Source of the DNA: Erinaceus europaeus
Taxonomy: Eukaryota; Chordata; Mammalia; Eulipotyphla; Erinaceidae
DNA: 64,000 nucleotides
NCBI RefSeq assembly: GCF_950295315.1
Contig: NC_080177.1
Span: 82,507,452-82,571,451, forward strand
Direction: 5' to 3'
Each line of letters begins with the position of its first letter. Position 1 is the stretch's first letter. Shown here piece by piece: positions 1-11,130 of this stretch. Made by a program: the position numbers and the translations under genes. The notes under the pieces are model-generated. The model was not told the DNA's origin, did not search any database, and was given only the letters and a program-made list of their open reading frames with translations.

Positions 1-279
1 CCTGAGTGGTAAAATCAGTCATGTGTATGACCTTACCTCTTGTCTAAAATAAATTCATTTTACTTATTGAAAATAAATAAAAACAAGAAAGTTAATTGGT
101 GTGTTTGAAAACCTCATCCAGGATCCCCCAGCCTTACTCTTTAATGAAAGAGCGACCTGTAGGTTTTACTAGTAATTTAATTGAGACTTGCAAAACTCAG
201 TGGCATTTTTGTATTCCTTACTTTGACTTTGATGTATCTACTGTAAAGTCCTTCGACGTTTAAACTGTTCATTTCTTTG
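1..279. other. Unassigned AT-rich sequence
   Basis: I see no gene or recognisable repeat here. The A/T-rich end near 45-90 could be the tail of an old retroposon. Confidence 0.3.
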
Positions 280-406
280 CGGGGCAGGGGGCATTAGGAG
301 ATGGCTCAGCTGGTAGAGGTAAGACCTGGGTTCAAGCCCCTGGTCACAACATAGAAGCACATGGGAAAGGGCAAGCTTAATGGGAGACAAAGAATTGCTG
401 TGGTAT

Positions 407-447
<41 letters not shown>

Positions 448-535
448 CTCTTTGTGAACAAAGAAAAAGAAGTCCATTAGGAGCTCTGGAATGGTGTAGT
501 CTGAAGTCCCTAGCAACAACAACAACAACAAAAAG
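280..535 (+). mobile_element. Decayed tRNA-derived SINE with (CT)n
   Basis: A degraded tRNA-like head (GGCTCAGCTGGTAGAGG, then GGGTTCAAGCCCC as a B box) is followed by a (CT)n run at about 410-444 and a CAACAA-rich tail near 515-530. The layout matches the SINEs elsewhere in the window, but this copy is old and rearranged. Confidence 0.6.
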
Positions 536-724
536 TTTGAATTATTTAGTTTAGGTATTCTTAATTTTCTACAGGTGGCTTTTGAAACCAGGAATTTAAA
601 AATCTTACATGAAGATATGCAAGTGATCTGTAAAACCAAGTTGATTTTAATAACTGCCCTTTGAAGTGTTTTATCACTAAATCTAACCTGAAGTCTGAAT
701 ATGCAGCTATTATTATTATTGATT

Positions 725-1440
725 CATTTAAAAAAGGAGACATCAGAACCATAGGGTAGGAGGGCTACAACTCCACACAGTTCCCACCACCAGAGCTCCG
801 TATCCCATCCCCTCCCCTGACAGCTTTCCTATTCTTTATTCCTCTGGGAGCATGGACCCAGGGTTGTTGTGAGTTGTGGAAGGTGGAAGGTCTGGCTTCT
901 GTAATTGCTTCCCCGCTGAACATGGGTGTTGACTGGTCGGTCCATACTCCCAGTATGGACTCTCTCTTTCCCTAGTGGGGCAGGGCTCTGGGGAAGCGGA
1001 GCTCCAGAACACATTGGTGGGGTTGTCTGTCCAGGGAAGTCTGGTCGGCATGATGCTAGCATCTGGAACCTGGTGGCTGAAAAGAGAGTCAACATACAAA
1101 GCCAAACAAGTTGTTGAACCATTATGGACCTAAAGGCTGGAATAGAGCAGATGAAGTGTTGGGGGTTCTCACTGCAGACTATTGTGTACTTCTGCTTTCA
1201 GGTATATATTTTGCCCTAGTTTAGGGGTATGTGTGAACATCTGCTCTACCTCAGGGGAACCTGGTCTATATCTAGGTTTTGGGACTTTGTTAGGAAGTGA
1301 ACCACCTGGAATGGAGTTAGAGAATCCTATGAAAGGAAAGGTCTCACCGGAATGATGAAGCTGAAGGGTTGTCATTCCACACCTGAAGTCTCTGGACACA
1401 GTCTGAAGTGAAGCATGTTGAGGTGGCACTCGTTGCATTG
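725..1440 (-). mobile_element. R element (non-LTR retroposon), longest copy
   Basis: This is the longest copy of a family seen again at about 5940, 18669, 31820, 36300 and 41240. In reverse complement it contains the shared blocks TGGGTCCATGCTCCCAGAGG and GTGTGGAGTTGTA. A 3' A/T-rich end lies near 725 and about 400 extra bases lie toward the 5' end (1040-1440) that other copies lack. A (TTA)n run adjoins it at 1438-1457. The copy at 18669 has a long TSD, so the family is probably mobilised by LINE-1-type target-primed reverse transcription. Whether it is a LINE-1 3' UTR or a separate non-autonomous family is unresolved. Confidence 0.6.
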
Positions 1441-1477
1441 ATTATTATTATTATTACTACGTGTCTTTTGAAATGAA

Positions 1478-1690
1478 TTTCAGGCTGATGTGGTAGCTCA
1501 CCAGTCAGGGTGTGTGCTTGGTAAGGCAGTGACCCAGGTCTAAGCTCTAGCACAGCTGTCTCTCAGTTCCTCTCTTTTCTCTGCCTGAATGAAATAGTCA
1601 TCTGGAGGCAGTCATATCACACATATGTGAAAGCCGAGGTCTTTAAAAATACGATGTTTTTGTCTGAAATAAATAAAGTGAACATATTTT
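1478..1690 (+). mobile_element. Decayed SINE
   Basis: It starts with a weak tRNA-like head (TGATGTGGTAGCTCACCAG, then GACCCAGGTCTAAGCTC), continues with a CTCTC-rich middle and ends in AAATAAATAAAG. It is heavily diverged. Confidence 0.4.
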
Positions 1691-2636
1691 AAAGGGGAAA
1701 GTGATAAGATCTATAGGTACCAATTATCTTATATTCAATCATACAAATTGACATGTATACTCACATGGTCTTTCATCTGTGTAGATTATTTCTGCTGTTA
1801 AAGGAAAGGAGATATTGAGGCCATGACATTGCTTATTTGCATAACAACATGACTTTGATTTTAAGGCAACTGGTTAAAAAAATGAGGAATTAATACAAAA
1901 AGAACATTCTCATTTGTTGATTCTCTTCTACTGATTTTCAGATATTTGTCCCATACCTTCCAATGTTAAAAAATAACAATAGTATCAGTAGTTGATGATT
2001 TAGTGCTCTTACTGCATGATACATTTCCTTTCTAACTACTGCTTAGAATAATTCTTCAGCTTCCCAAAGGTTTTTTTTTTTTTCTGCAGAGATTGTAGAG
2101 CAAAGATTTTAGAAAAAATTCACAGTTCTAATACTAATTTGTTCATGAAAGTAGTACAAACACAACTGCTTCAACTTAGTATCATCAGGCTGTGCACCTG
2201 TAACAGAATAGTATGTATCTGTTAGAAATGGCATTAAGTGTAGACATGGAAAAATCCCCATAAGCATCTTGTGCAAAATACATTGTTAAATTTAAAAGCA
2301 TGAGAGCCTCTAGAACTCCAAGAACATGACTTTGTGTTATTTTAAGCACAAGCTCATGATACATTCTTACAGCAGTTGTGATATAAGATAGTAGAACTTG
2401 CAAGAGAACTTAAACATCTGTATTTATCAAATATAGTACGATGCCACTCTGTGTGCGTGCCTTAGAAAACACATATTGGCTTAATGTGTATTGAGAACTA
2501 TATACTGACTTTAAATACTTCACATAGAAGTAGAGGGAAAGTAAATGTCTAGCCTTGGCTCTGTTCTCCAGACATTACATACCATAAGGGAGACTATACA
2601 GCCACAAAATTGACATACATATTAAAGCAGAACAAT
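1691..2636. other. Unassigned AT-rich sequence
   Basis: This is single-copy-looking AT-rich DNA with one poly(T) run near 2071-2083. I see no gene, splice-site-flanked frame or known repeat. Confidence 0.3.
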
Positions 2637-2642
2637 GTCAAG

Positions 2643-3250
2643 TGTTGGGCTAGGGTCGCGGGAGAGAGAGAGAGAGAGATGACCCAGGAACCAAGATTTT
2701 GGTGGCAAGGCCATACAAATCTTTATTCATGCCAATGCCCCAGAGGCTGGCGGGAGCACACCTCGTTAGGCCATGTGGTGCCAACTGCAAAAAAAAATGG
2801 CAGGTGTCCCCCTCCCCCTTGGCATCCTCGCCCTCCTCCAGGTTTGCACACAGGGGCAAACACACCCAATGGGAGTGGCTTGACAATCCATACATAGTTA
2901 GGAGAGGGTGGAGAAAGGCGCCTCTCCAGCAATGGTTGCTAGGGGTTCAACTGCTAGGGTAGCAATGCCCTGAGTGGAATTAGGAAGGAGGCCTTTAGTC
3001 ATTTGTAAGACAAAGCAGAAGATTGATATGTAGATAATAAAGGGATGGACGGGCCATACTAGCATGGAGATAGGGTGGAGCAGGCTTACCAAAGCTGTTG
3101 GATGGAAGGCTTACATGACTGCCATCCTTCTGAGGTTCATGTGTCCCCTTTTTTGCTCAGCCCCTCTGTAGAGAGAGAGACTTACCAGGTGAACTCACCT
3201 CATAGGTTAAGCTCTGCCAGGCTCCACCACCTCCCCACAATTTCCCAACA
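2643..3250 (-). mobile_element. Solo LTR of an endogenous retrovirus
   Basis: The element starts TG at 2643 and ends CA at 3250. On the minus strand an AATAAA (complement of TCTTTATTC near 2720) lies about 80 bases from the 3' end, as in the R region of an LTR. The flanks carry GTCAAG (2637-2642) and CTCAAG (3251-3256), a 5 of 6 match consistent with the 6-bp duplication of class II (betaretrovirus-like) integration. The segment 2714-2840 aligns by eye to the LTR at 39205-39639. No internal viral genes adjoin it, so it is most likely a solo LTR left by LTR-LTR recombination. Confidence 0.75.
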
Positions 3251-3256
3251 CTCAAG

Positions 3257-4258
3257 GGTTTTAGGGTCCCCATAAAAGAACAGAATGTCATATGACATAG
3301 CTGATGAGTGTCGTTGCGGTAACAACCATCACTGAAACCGTGTTTTCAGTCCAGCTGAAAGAACTTGAGTTCAGAAATGCTCAGTGTAATTAGTTATTAT
3401 TGTTATTATTATTGCAAGGTGAAAAGTATGAGCACAGGCGGGAATGCTTGAGCAGCGAAAGGCCTGTACTTGTCAGGAAACTGAACACTCTGCTTTGGAA
3501 GCCTGGATAAACTCCGCTGCCCTTGAAAGGTTCTGCAGTAGAAATCTGGTACAACTGGTCCACTCAGCTTGACTTTTCAGGTGTTCTTCAGTGAAGAGGT
3601 TGCATCTGTCAGTATAATCGCGACAGATGGCGGTCCCTGCTGGCGTTGGCAGGGCTGCTGCTTGGGGCTGATTCAGTGTTTCTGTGGCTCCAATTACTAG
3701 AGCTTTGCAGCTTCAAACCACATACCTGTCTTTGGGGAAAGGGGCGGCCCGGTTTCCTGGCCTTCTTGACTGACAACCAGAAACAATCATGGAAACAATT
3801 TCCAGCTAAGAATGATTTGGGAAACATCCCCCCACTACCCCACCCCTAAAGTATAGATGACTTTACATATTAGAGAGGTGGTGGGATTCTTTTTTGAGGC
3901 ACGTACAGGACAAGGAGCCCCACCTAATCATCCTAGTATATACATCCTTATCAGAACGACTTTAATTTGGGATTGCTGATGGTCATATGTTTTGCAAAAG
4001 AATCTGTATTTTATTAGTGCAGTTTAATTTTTAGTTTGTAGGAGAAATAGATCTGCAGTTTTTGTTAGTGCAGAAAAATAAAAATAATTTCTTTTCATCT
4101 TAAAGAAGATCATATGTCACTAATCTTAGTGCTATGCGTATTAAGAACTGTACAAACATTCCAAAGTATCTCGATTCAATTATGGTGCTTCACAGTATAT
4201 ACACATCCCAAATATATTTGACTCCAAAGTCAATGCTTGTAATGACTCAAGAATTTTC
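3257..4258. other. Unassigned sequence, locally GC-richer
   Basis: There is a short (ATT)n near 3393-3413. The stretch 3610-3840 is GC-richer and open in two frames, but I recognise no protein and see no initiation context or conserved domain. It could be unique intergenic DNA or a conserved non-coding element. Confidence 0.3.
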
Positions 4259-4471
4259 GGGGCTAAGCGGTGGTGGTGGTCCTGGTTACGTGCACATGCT
4301 ACAGTGCACAGGGACCTGGGTTCAAGCCCTTGGCCCCCACCTGCAGGGGGAAAGCTTGACAAGTGGTGAAGCAGGGCTGCAGGTGTTTCTCTGTCTCTCT
4401 ACATCTATGTCTCCCCCTTTCCTCTCAATTTCTTTCTGTCTCTATCTAATAATAAATAAATATTTAAAAAA
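4259..4471 (+). mobile_element. SINE-B
   Basis: A complete copy: head GGTGGTGGTCCTGGTTACG, B box GGGTTCAAGCCC, body CACCTGCAGGGGGAAAGC and tail AATAATAAATAAATA. Possible short TSD AAGAATTT / AAGGATTC. Confidence 0.85.
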
Positions 4472-5150
4472 GGATTCTGTTTTCTGCAAATTCTGAGGAC
4501 TCCATGACTAATCCCCCACAAAATACAGAGCAACATTTTCAAAGATGAAGGGGAAACACACACATCTAATCCTAAGAATCTGGCATTTCAGATTTTCTCT
4601 GTGACCTTATCTGTTACCTCTCTGGGTATTGAACTTGACTGCGCACAGCTGCTTTGCTAAATATTAAAAACCCACAGGGAAGCGCCGAGAAACCCACACC
4701 ACAGAGGACTGGCACTGCCTTGATCAGAAGGTCTTAGCACTAAATCAATGTAACTGAAAAGCACTTTCATCCCAAAGAGCTCCAATCACAGAAGTTCCCT
4801 GAAAAGCACAACACATTCATCTTGCAGGCAACAGATGCCCAGTGAGCTGCTCCTGGTTGCTCCTGACCGCTGTGACTTTCGTCCACCAGGGGGCGCGAAA
4901 GCAACAACAACACGGTGACGCCTGAGAAAAAAAAAAAACCTTCATTTTTCTCTTGAACATGGTTCAGCCATAGAGAGAGGACTGGGGCACCCACAGTCAC
5001 ATTTCTGCTGAGCATACACTTGGCCAAATGACGCTATTTTAAGCAGGGACCAGATAATCCGTGTATGCAGAGAATTCTGAAGCTGTTTGAATATTCCTGA
5101 TATATAGACCTTAGCTATGAACGAGTATCCATTGATAGCTTTGTTACCTC
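4472..5150. other. Non-repetitive sequence holding a CTCF-like site
   Basis: No SINE or LINE is visible. The sequence is more GC-rich than its surroundings between about 4680 and 4920 and carries the CTCF-like motif listed separately. The long frame on the minus strand (4767-5027) is not recognisable. Confidence 0.4.
4883..4896 (+). promoter_or_regulatory. Candidate CTCF binding site
   Basis: CCACCAGGGGGCGC is a full match to the 14-base core of the vertebrate CTCF consensus (CCASYAGRKGGCRS). It lies outside the recognisable repeats. CTCF binds such sites to anchor chromatin loops and insulators. Occupancy cannot be judged from sequence. Confidence 0.75.
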
Positions 5151-5160
5151 CCTCCGTCCC

Positions 5161-5238
5161 TCGCTCCTTCCTTTCCTTCCTTCTATTCCTTTTATTCCTT
5201 CCTTCCTTCCTTTTTCTCTTCCTTCCTTTCTTTCTTTC
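5161..5238. repeat. (TTCC)n polypyrimidine microsatellite
   Basis: An imperfect run of TTCC and TTTC units. Confidence 0.85.
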
Positions 5239-5384
5239 GGAAATGCTCCTTAGAAGACAGGCAAAAGACCTGATCTACATGAGTAAAACAGTAAAGTTTC
5301 TACTTACTAATAGAAAGTTTGGTTCTGGGAAAGAAAGCATTTTTTAAATCTGAGAACTTCTTAGCATTCTGAAAATTAGGTACT

Positions 5385-5403
5385 ATATATATGTGTGTGT
5401 ATG

Positions 5404-5452
<49 letters not shown>
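5385..5452. repeat. (TG)n/(AT)n microsatellite
   Basis: A short TG/TA stretch leads into about 20 uninterrupted AT units (about 5411-5451). Confidence 0.9.
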
Positions 5453-5456
<4 letters not shown>

Positions 5457-5734
5457 GCATAATACTGCTTCCTACTAAGAATTACTAAGAATAAAAACTC
5501 TCATTCCATGTATCTGATTACACTTGCTAGAATAACCCCTGTAGTTTTTGTAAGCTTTCTGTTACCACTATTGGTACATAGGAGGATGTATGTACCATCC
5601 AGGTAAGGTTTACTATACAGAATAGATGGCGTATATGCTTCATAACAATGGGACCGTCTTGTATATGTGTGAAATACTCATACATCCTGAACATTTCCTA
5701 TATTAGAATGAACAACTAGTCATTTGTTCCTTTA

Positions 5735-5912
5735 AAGATTTATTTTGTCAGCACTCTGGCTCTAGGGTTTTGGATGTGGGGAGGAGGGGTGTGTCGGGGG
5801 AGGGGATGTCATAACACAAAAGCTTCCTCCAGTGCAGTGGGATTGAACCTGAGCCTGGGTCTTTGCATCTAGAAGCTTGGATTTTATCCAGGTGAGTTAA
5901 TTTGGCGGCCCT
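5735..5912 (-). mobile_element. SINE-C-like copy, diverged
   Basis: Read on the minus strand it has a tRNA-like head at about 5900, a degenerate B box near 5840-5855 and an AAATAAATC-like tail at 5735-5745. It directly adjoins an R element. Confidence 0.5.
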
Positions 5913-5939
5913 ACACATTTTTGTTGTTGTTGTTGTTGA

Positions 5940-6195
5940 TTTAATAATGATCAACAAGACCATAAGTTAAGAGGGCCACAATTCCCACCACCAGAGTTTC
6001 ATATCTCATCCCCGCCAATGGAAGCTTTCCTATTCTTTATCCCTCTGGGAGCATGGACCCAGGATCACTATGGGATGCAGAAGGTGGAAGGTCTGGCTTC
6101 TGTAATTGCTTCCCCGCTGAACATGGGCTTTGGCAGGTTGATTAATACCTCCTGCCTGTCTCTCTTTCCCTAGTGGGGCAGGGCTCTGAAGCACA
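5940..6195 (-). mobile_element. R element, 5'-truncated
   Basis: It shares the blocks GGTGGAAGGTCTGGCTTCTG and CCCTCTGGGAGCATGGACCC with the copy at 725-1440. The 3' end is at about 5940 and it is truncated at 6195. Confidence 0.75.
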
Positions 6196-6267
6196 TTTTT
6201 AATGAACTAGCTATATGGAAAACTACATTCCTAAGAGAATTAGCAGAAATATATACAATTATAAAAT

Positions 6268-6482
6268 AATGTTTTTATTTTCTGTATGTGTATTTATTTA
6301 TCAGTGGATAGAGATGGAGAGAAATTAAGAGGGTATGGGGGGATAGAGAGGGAGAGAGAGAGGCAGAGAGACCCCTGTAGCACTCACAGAGCTTTCCCCT
6401 GGCAGATGGGGACTGGCGACTGGAACCTGTAGCCTCGTGTAGGATAATCTGCTGCTTAGCCAGGTGCACCCCCACTAGGCCA
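6268..6482 (-). mobile_element. SINE-B
   Basis: On the minus strand the head is at 6482 (GGGGGTGCACCTGGCTAAGC), the GA-rich middle at 6310-6370 and the tail (AATAAATAC) at 6290. It is diverged at the B box. Confidence 0.75.
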
Positions 6483-6547
6483 TTAAGATATGTATTTTTT
6501 TCCAAATCAGAAAACAAGTTCAAAGCAGACATTTAATATATATATAT

Positions 6548-6655
6548 CAGAGAAAGAGACCAGAGTACCACTTCTTTCTGCCGTATGGAATGCCAGACAT
6601 TGAACCTGCAGCTCTTACTATGCAAATTCTAAGCCCCACCACTCCTCAGCCTTCA
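6548..6655 (-). mobile_element. SINE-C fragment
   Basis: A short GA-bearing piece resembling the copy at 8178-8330 (shared TATGGAATGCC and an AACCTG B-box remnant). Confidence 0.4.
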
Positions 6656-6774
6656 AGGAAATTGATTAATATGGGCATCTGAATAGTTGGCACCAATAAG
6701 TCACTTGACTGGATGAACGACTGGATATTTGGATATTTTTGCATTCTTTTGGAGTTAGGTATTAGATCCGACAA

Positions 6775-7628
6775 TATGTGATGTATAAAAGAAAACATGT
6801 GAAAGGCCTCAGAACCTTAACTTCACAGATGTATTTGGAGACTCAACACTATGGTTAAGGGAAACTAAAGAAAAAATAAGCAAGTGGAACTACTTCAGAT
6901 TTTAAAAGGTCTACACACTGAAAGAAGCGTACACAGAGATAACAAGGCAGCTAAAGGCACTGGGAGAAGGTCTCTGCACATCACAGACCTGGCAGGGGGT
7001 TGATATACAAATGCAGAAAGAAGCAGCAGTTCAACCACAAAGCAGAAAACAACACAACAGTAATTGATTCATGTGGCAACAGTAATTAATGAATGTGGGC
7101 AACAATAATTAATTCATGTGGGCAAAACATCTGAATACTTCTTGAAAGACATTTAAACGCAGCCACAGGAATATGAAAAAATACTAAAAAAAAAAAAAGA
7201 AAAGAAAAAGAAAAAAAAGAGAGGAAAATAAAAAAGAAAACATACTATGCATCATTTACATTAGGGAAATGCAAGTTAAGCCCCAGTGATCTACCTCTTC
7301 CCACGTGTGAAAATGGCCTGTATCAATAAGATAAAAGACGAGACATGTTGGAGAGGGTGAGGAGGAAAAAGAATAGTGTGACACTGTTGATGGGAGTACG
7401 CACTGGTGCGGCTCCTATGACAGATGTCTTGGGGATGCCTTCAATAGAAATGGAAATGCCGGCTGATGGCTCCAGCCTCACGCTCCAGACAGCTGTCCAT
7501 AGGAAGAGGAAGCGGTCATTCAAAGGACACAGGCAGCCCATGTTCCTAGCTGCCTGCTTACAGTAGCCAGATATGGAGGCAGCCTTGGGGTGGATGGCTG
7601 TACTAAGAAGTTGTGACTGTGTGTGAAG
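6775..7628 (+). pseudogene. LINE-1 ORF2 C-terminal region, broken
   Basis: The stretch follows the order of the LINE-1 ORF2 3' half: an AAATGCAAGTTAAG segment (7268), the TGTTGGAGAGGGTGAGGAGG segment (7346) that encodes the conserved MLERVRRK-type motif, then a decayed CATGTTCCTAGCTGCCTGC stretch (7540). ORF2 normally encodes endonuclease and reverse transcriptase; here only the part downstream of the catalytic domain remains. Stops, an A-rich expansion (7180-7240) and a local triplication break the frame. It continues at 7791 after an inserted SINE. Divergence suggests an old LINE-1. Confidence 0.75.
7058..7124. repeat. Three tandem copies of a 22-27-bp unit
   Basis: Units with the core AATTNATTCATGTGGGCAA are repeated three times inside the LINE-1 fragment. 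Confidence 0.75.
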
Positions 7629-7790
7629 GGGGTTGGGAGGGCAGCAGCATGGTTATGGGGAAAAAAAAAAAAGATTTTCTCACTTGGAGCTACGGAATCC
7701 CACGTTCTATCCCCCATACTACCATAAACCAGAATTGAGTAGTCCTCTGTTAAAAATAAATTAATGAAGCAATTATAAGGCATTAAAAAA
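7629..7790 (+). mobile_element. SINE-C inserted in LINE-1
   Basis: Head GGGTTGGGAGGGCAGCAGC, B-box remnant near 7705, core CATAAACCAGAATTGAGTAG and tail AAAAATAAATTAATG. LINE-1 homology continues on both sides. Confidence 0.7.
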
Positions 7791-8150
7791 AAAAGATGAG
7801 ACCTCACCCTTTGGAACAAAATAGAGGGAGGGGGTTATAGATACTCAGTGAAGAGGTGAGGACAGCTGCCCAAAGATTTTGCTTACACATGGAATATAGT
7901 GACTCACACAAATGAGCTACCAGAATAAAGCACACAAAGGTGTCAGGAAGTGATCTCTTTGTGAGAACTGTGGTGGGGTGTGTGTGTGTCTGTGTGTGTG
8001 TCTGTGTTGGTCAGAGAGGGAGGGGAACGGGGCCCTCAGAATGTCGGTGGAGCGTGAGGTGGCTCACACACTGTGAGTGTGAAAATATGCCCCTAAAACC
8101 TCATAACTTTGTCCAATAGTGTTACATGACTATGAAAAAAAGCAAAGCAA
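7791..8150 (+). pseudogene. LINE-1 3' end and 3' UTR
   Basis: A degenerate equivalent of the terminal ORF2 sequence (CACATGGAATATAGTGACTC near 7888) is followed by a G-rich 3' UTR with a (TG)n run at 7977-8012. It ends in an A-rich tract near 8136-8160. Confidence 0.6.
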
Positions 8151-8177
8151 ACTCAAAGCAATTTTTAAAAAAATCTT

Positions 8178-8330
8178 AAGAGACTGAGAAGTCAGAACAC
8201 ATTAAGTCCTGACATATGGAATGCCTCAGATTAAACCTGAAGTTCTCTGCATGAAAATCCTAAACTCCTCCACTGAGCCCCTCGCCGTGACCCTCCCCCC
8301 CCCGCCCTTCAAGTAAATTACTAATAATCT
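8178..8330 (-). mobile_element. SINE-C fragment
   Basis: Similar to 6548-6655. A (C)n run at 8295-8303 lies at its 5' side. Confidence 0.4.
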
Positions 8331-8544
8331 CGGAGTTCAAGGTGGATGATGGACTGTGTACTGCCCATCCCCTGAGTGCATGAAAATGTGTGTGAATTTA
8401 GTGGCTTAGTTTGGGATGGAAACAGGTGTTTATTTTGCTAAGTCAAGCATCTGACAAATTTATTTTATTTTATTTCTGTTTATTTTTGCTGTGCTTCTTG
8501 TGGGGAGGCCTCTTCTTGGGCTCAGACTCCCAGCTTACCTGTCC

Positions 8545-9138
8545 TGTTGTGCACCAGATGCAGGGCCCTAGGAGAATGTTCCGGGGCCACAGGAGTGAAC
8601 CCACGGGACTAATGAGTGTCCCACCACAAGAGGTGACCTGGGGACTTGTGTCTGATAACAATCCGCTTATTGAACAGCAGAGCAGGGTTTATAGGGTCGC
8701 AGGAGGAAGTGACTGACGTGTGTAAACCATAGATGGTAGGGAGGCAAAGGGTCTGGGGCAGGTCAGGACTTTTCCGGTAATTGTTGAGCAAAGAGGTTTA
8801 ATGGGTTAAAGGAACGAGGAAGCAAGGTTATCAGGAACCAGCAGCCAGAGCAGGGTCCTGAGGGCCGAGAGAAGACAGATCAGCTATGATCAAAGGAATG
8901 GAATGGGTGGGGAGGTAGGAAGGGGACTTTCAGGCTAAACAGTGATCATGTAGATAGTAAGGGAGTGGGCTCTTGTGAGGCAGGGAGGCTGATAGGCGGG
9001 GCAGACCCTGGAGGCCGTGTCCTTCCTTGCTGGACCTGCTAGTAGAGAGAGACTGATAGGACTGGCCGTGCCCCTCAGGCACCCATCTTTCAATGGGGGA
9101 TCCCGCCAAGCTCTACCGTAGCCTCACAATTCCCTACA
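8545..9138 (-). mobile_element. Retroviral LTR, probably solo
   Basis: Bounded by TG (8545) and ACA (9138). The 3' plus-strand segment AAGCTCTACCGTAGCCTCAC corresponds to AAGCTCTGCCAGGCTCCACC in the LTR at 2643-3250, so they are related. On the minus strand only a weak CAATAAG replaces the usual poly(A) signal. I found no convincing target duplication, so boundaries are approximate. Confidence 0.65.
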
Positions 9139-9154
9139 TATTGTTTTCCTTCCA

Positions 9155-9357
9155 TTTTATTTGCTAGGACAGAGGAAAATTGGGAGGGGAGAGTGAGATG
9201 GAGAAGGAGAGAGAAAGAGAGGTACCTGCAGACTTGCTTCACCACTTGTGAAGCGTCTCCCTGAAGGTGAGGAGCAGGGGCTCAAACCCAGAGCCTTGCA
9301 GGAGTGCTGTCACTTAGTTCTGTGTTCTCTTGAGCAGACGTACCACCGGCCAGCCCC
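9155..9357 (-). mobile_element. SINE-A/B copy
   Basis: GA-rich body, CACCTGCAG-like TACCTGCAGACTTGC, GCTTCACCACTTGTGAAGC, B box complement GGGCTCAAACCC and a degenerate head ending CCGGCCAGCCCC. Confidence 0.75.
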
Positions 9358-9484
9358 CGTGAATTTACTTTAAAAACTGCGTTAGAAGTGTTCACCTCTG
9401 TCAGTCTCAGGGGGACATCTTTGCAGACACAGATCGTGATACCTCACCCTAGGCCGCTTCTCCTGTTTTTTCCCGACTCTAAAA

Positions 9485-9625
9485 CAGTGGTCCTCAAAAT
9501 GGAATCTGCACGCCAATGACTTCCATATCTTGCTGGACTGTTGATTTGATTCTGTTGATCAGAGTTGTGTTCTGAGATTTTGCTCTTCGCATTAGCTTCC
9601 AGGTTATGCGAATCTGTCTGGAGAT
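9485..9625 (+). mobile_element. Probable MER5A-like DNA-transposon remnant
   Basis: The pattern of TGGTCCTCAAAATGGAATCT, then a GAGATTTTGC stretch, then CTTCCAGGTTATGC follows the layout of MER5A, a short non-autonomous hAT-Charlie element. It is heavily diverged and the call is from memory of the consensus. Confidence 0.45.
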
Positions 9626-10610
9626 GTCTCGTATTGGTGGGGAACTTGGAAGCTAGGAGATGTCTTGTGCATAAGGAAGTTGTTTCAGTTGTCAAATACT
9701 GGAACAGTAACTAGCAAGAGTGGCGTTTTTAAATTCACACATGGAACAGCCCCTTTAGTCTTTACTCACTCCTTTATTAGTATTCTATCTATTTAACTGA
9801 ATTGTGAGAACTATTTTTGAACATGGGTCATGAAAGAGCCCCCAGGGAAGGGGCCTAGTTAGGATTTGATGTGAGATATTCTTTTAGCAGCAGTATATTA
9901 GCCAGTAAGTAAGATAAATGAGGTAAGAAACTAATGTTACCACTGTTTGATTTCTCCTGCCAAGCCCCACTATTCTGTCTGATCTGTGTGCAGCTGTATG
10001 GAAGCCTTTTTTATTTTTATTTTTTTTATTTTTCTAGTGGGTAAGCTGTTCGACATACATAACAGATGGAGTCATAACTCCCCGATTCCATAAACATGGC
10101 CTCCACTCCTCGAGGCAGTAATGTACTAAGATGGTTTTCCAATGTGTTTATAGTAGGTGCATTGCTGGCATTTTACAAGTTTTTGAAGCTCAGGGCAGTA
10201 ATAACTTGTAATGTAGTTTTCAACATAGCTTCAATATGTTTTTAAGAGCGAGGTACAATAGATAAGAAATACCACAGTAAATTCTTCTTTTATCCTGGCA
10301 GTCGGTCCGGGGGTGTTCTGCCCTGGCATTTCCATATGAATTTGCCATTGTTTCGGCATCATTCTTTTTCATATTTTGTCCTTTGTAGGACCATCTTGTC
10401 AGGGGGGCTTTCAGATAACTTTGGTAAATGGCATTCCTCATCATTCCATTCCCAGGATTGATAACAAGCAGCATGCTGCTCTCTACAATCCTGTTAGTCT
10501 CCCTGGAGACAACAGCAGCCTCCGCAGACTCTCTCTCTCTATATATATTTCCCTACTGGAACATGCAGAAAAATAGTTTCAGAAGAAAAGTTATATGTTA
10601 AGGTTGGTTT
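9626..10610. other. Unassigned AT-rich sequence
   Basis: I see no gene or clear repeat apart from a T-rich tract at 10007-10035 and a short (CT)n at about 10530-10540. Confidence 0.3.
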
Positions 10611-10611
10611 T

Positions 10612-10815
10612 TGAAATAAAATTTTTATTATTCGATACAGACAGAGAGAAATTGAGAGGTGAGGGGAGATAGAGAGGGAGAGAGACAGAGAGACACCTGC
10701 AACCCTGCTTCGCCACTCATGAAGCTTCTCCCCTGCAGGTGGGGACCAGGGGCTTGAACCTGGGTCCTTGTGCACGGTATGTGTGCGCTTAGCCAGGTGC
10801 GCCACCGCCTGGTCC
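10612..10815 (-). mobile_element. SINE-B, full length
   Basis: Minus-strand head CCAGGCGGTGGCGCACCTGG at the right end, B box complement GGCTTGAACCTGGG, CACCTGCAACCCTGCTTCGCC body and AATAAAAATTTT tail at the left. Confidence 0.9.
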
Positions 10816-10984
10816 TGTTACGGTGACTGACAGCCAGAGAAGAGCAAGCACGTTAATTATTTTTGAAGTAAGTATGTTGATAGGGAAGCAAATAGTAAGG
10901 AAGTAAAGAGACGTGATATGGTTGTTGCTGTTATTTATGATTACTGATACTATCACTACCTGAATATTTAGTTGACTTAATTAT

Positions 10985-11130
10985 CACCAGTGCCAGTGCT
11001 TCAATACTGAGAGCTGACCTTTTACGATCGAAAGAGAAAGTCAGAGGGAGAGCACAGAACCAGGACTCCAAAGCTTCCTTCTGGGCAGTGAGGGCTGGGC
11101 TCATACTTGAGTCTGGAAGTGAACTGTCCT
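10985..11130 (-). mobile_element. SINE-C fragment
   Basis: AGTGCCAGTGCTTCAATACT, a GA-rich patch and CAAAGCTTCCTTCTGGGCAG suggest an old minus-strand SINE. Confidence 0.4.

Noticed and set aside
3609..3849. Overlapping frames on both strands in a GC-richer patch
   Set aside because: Neither product is recognisable, and overlapping open frames on both strands are common in GC-richer DNA.
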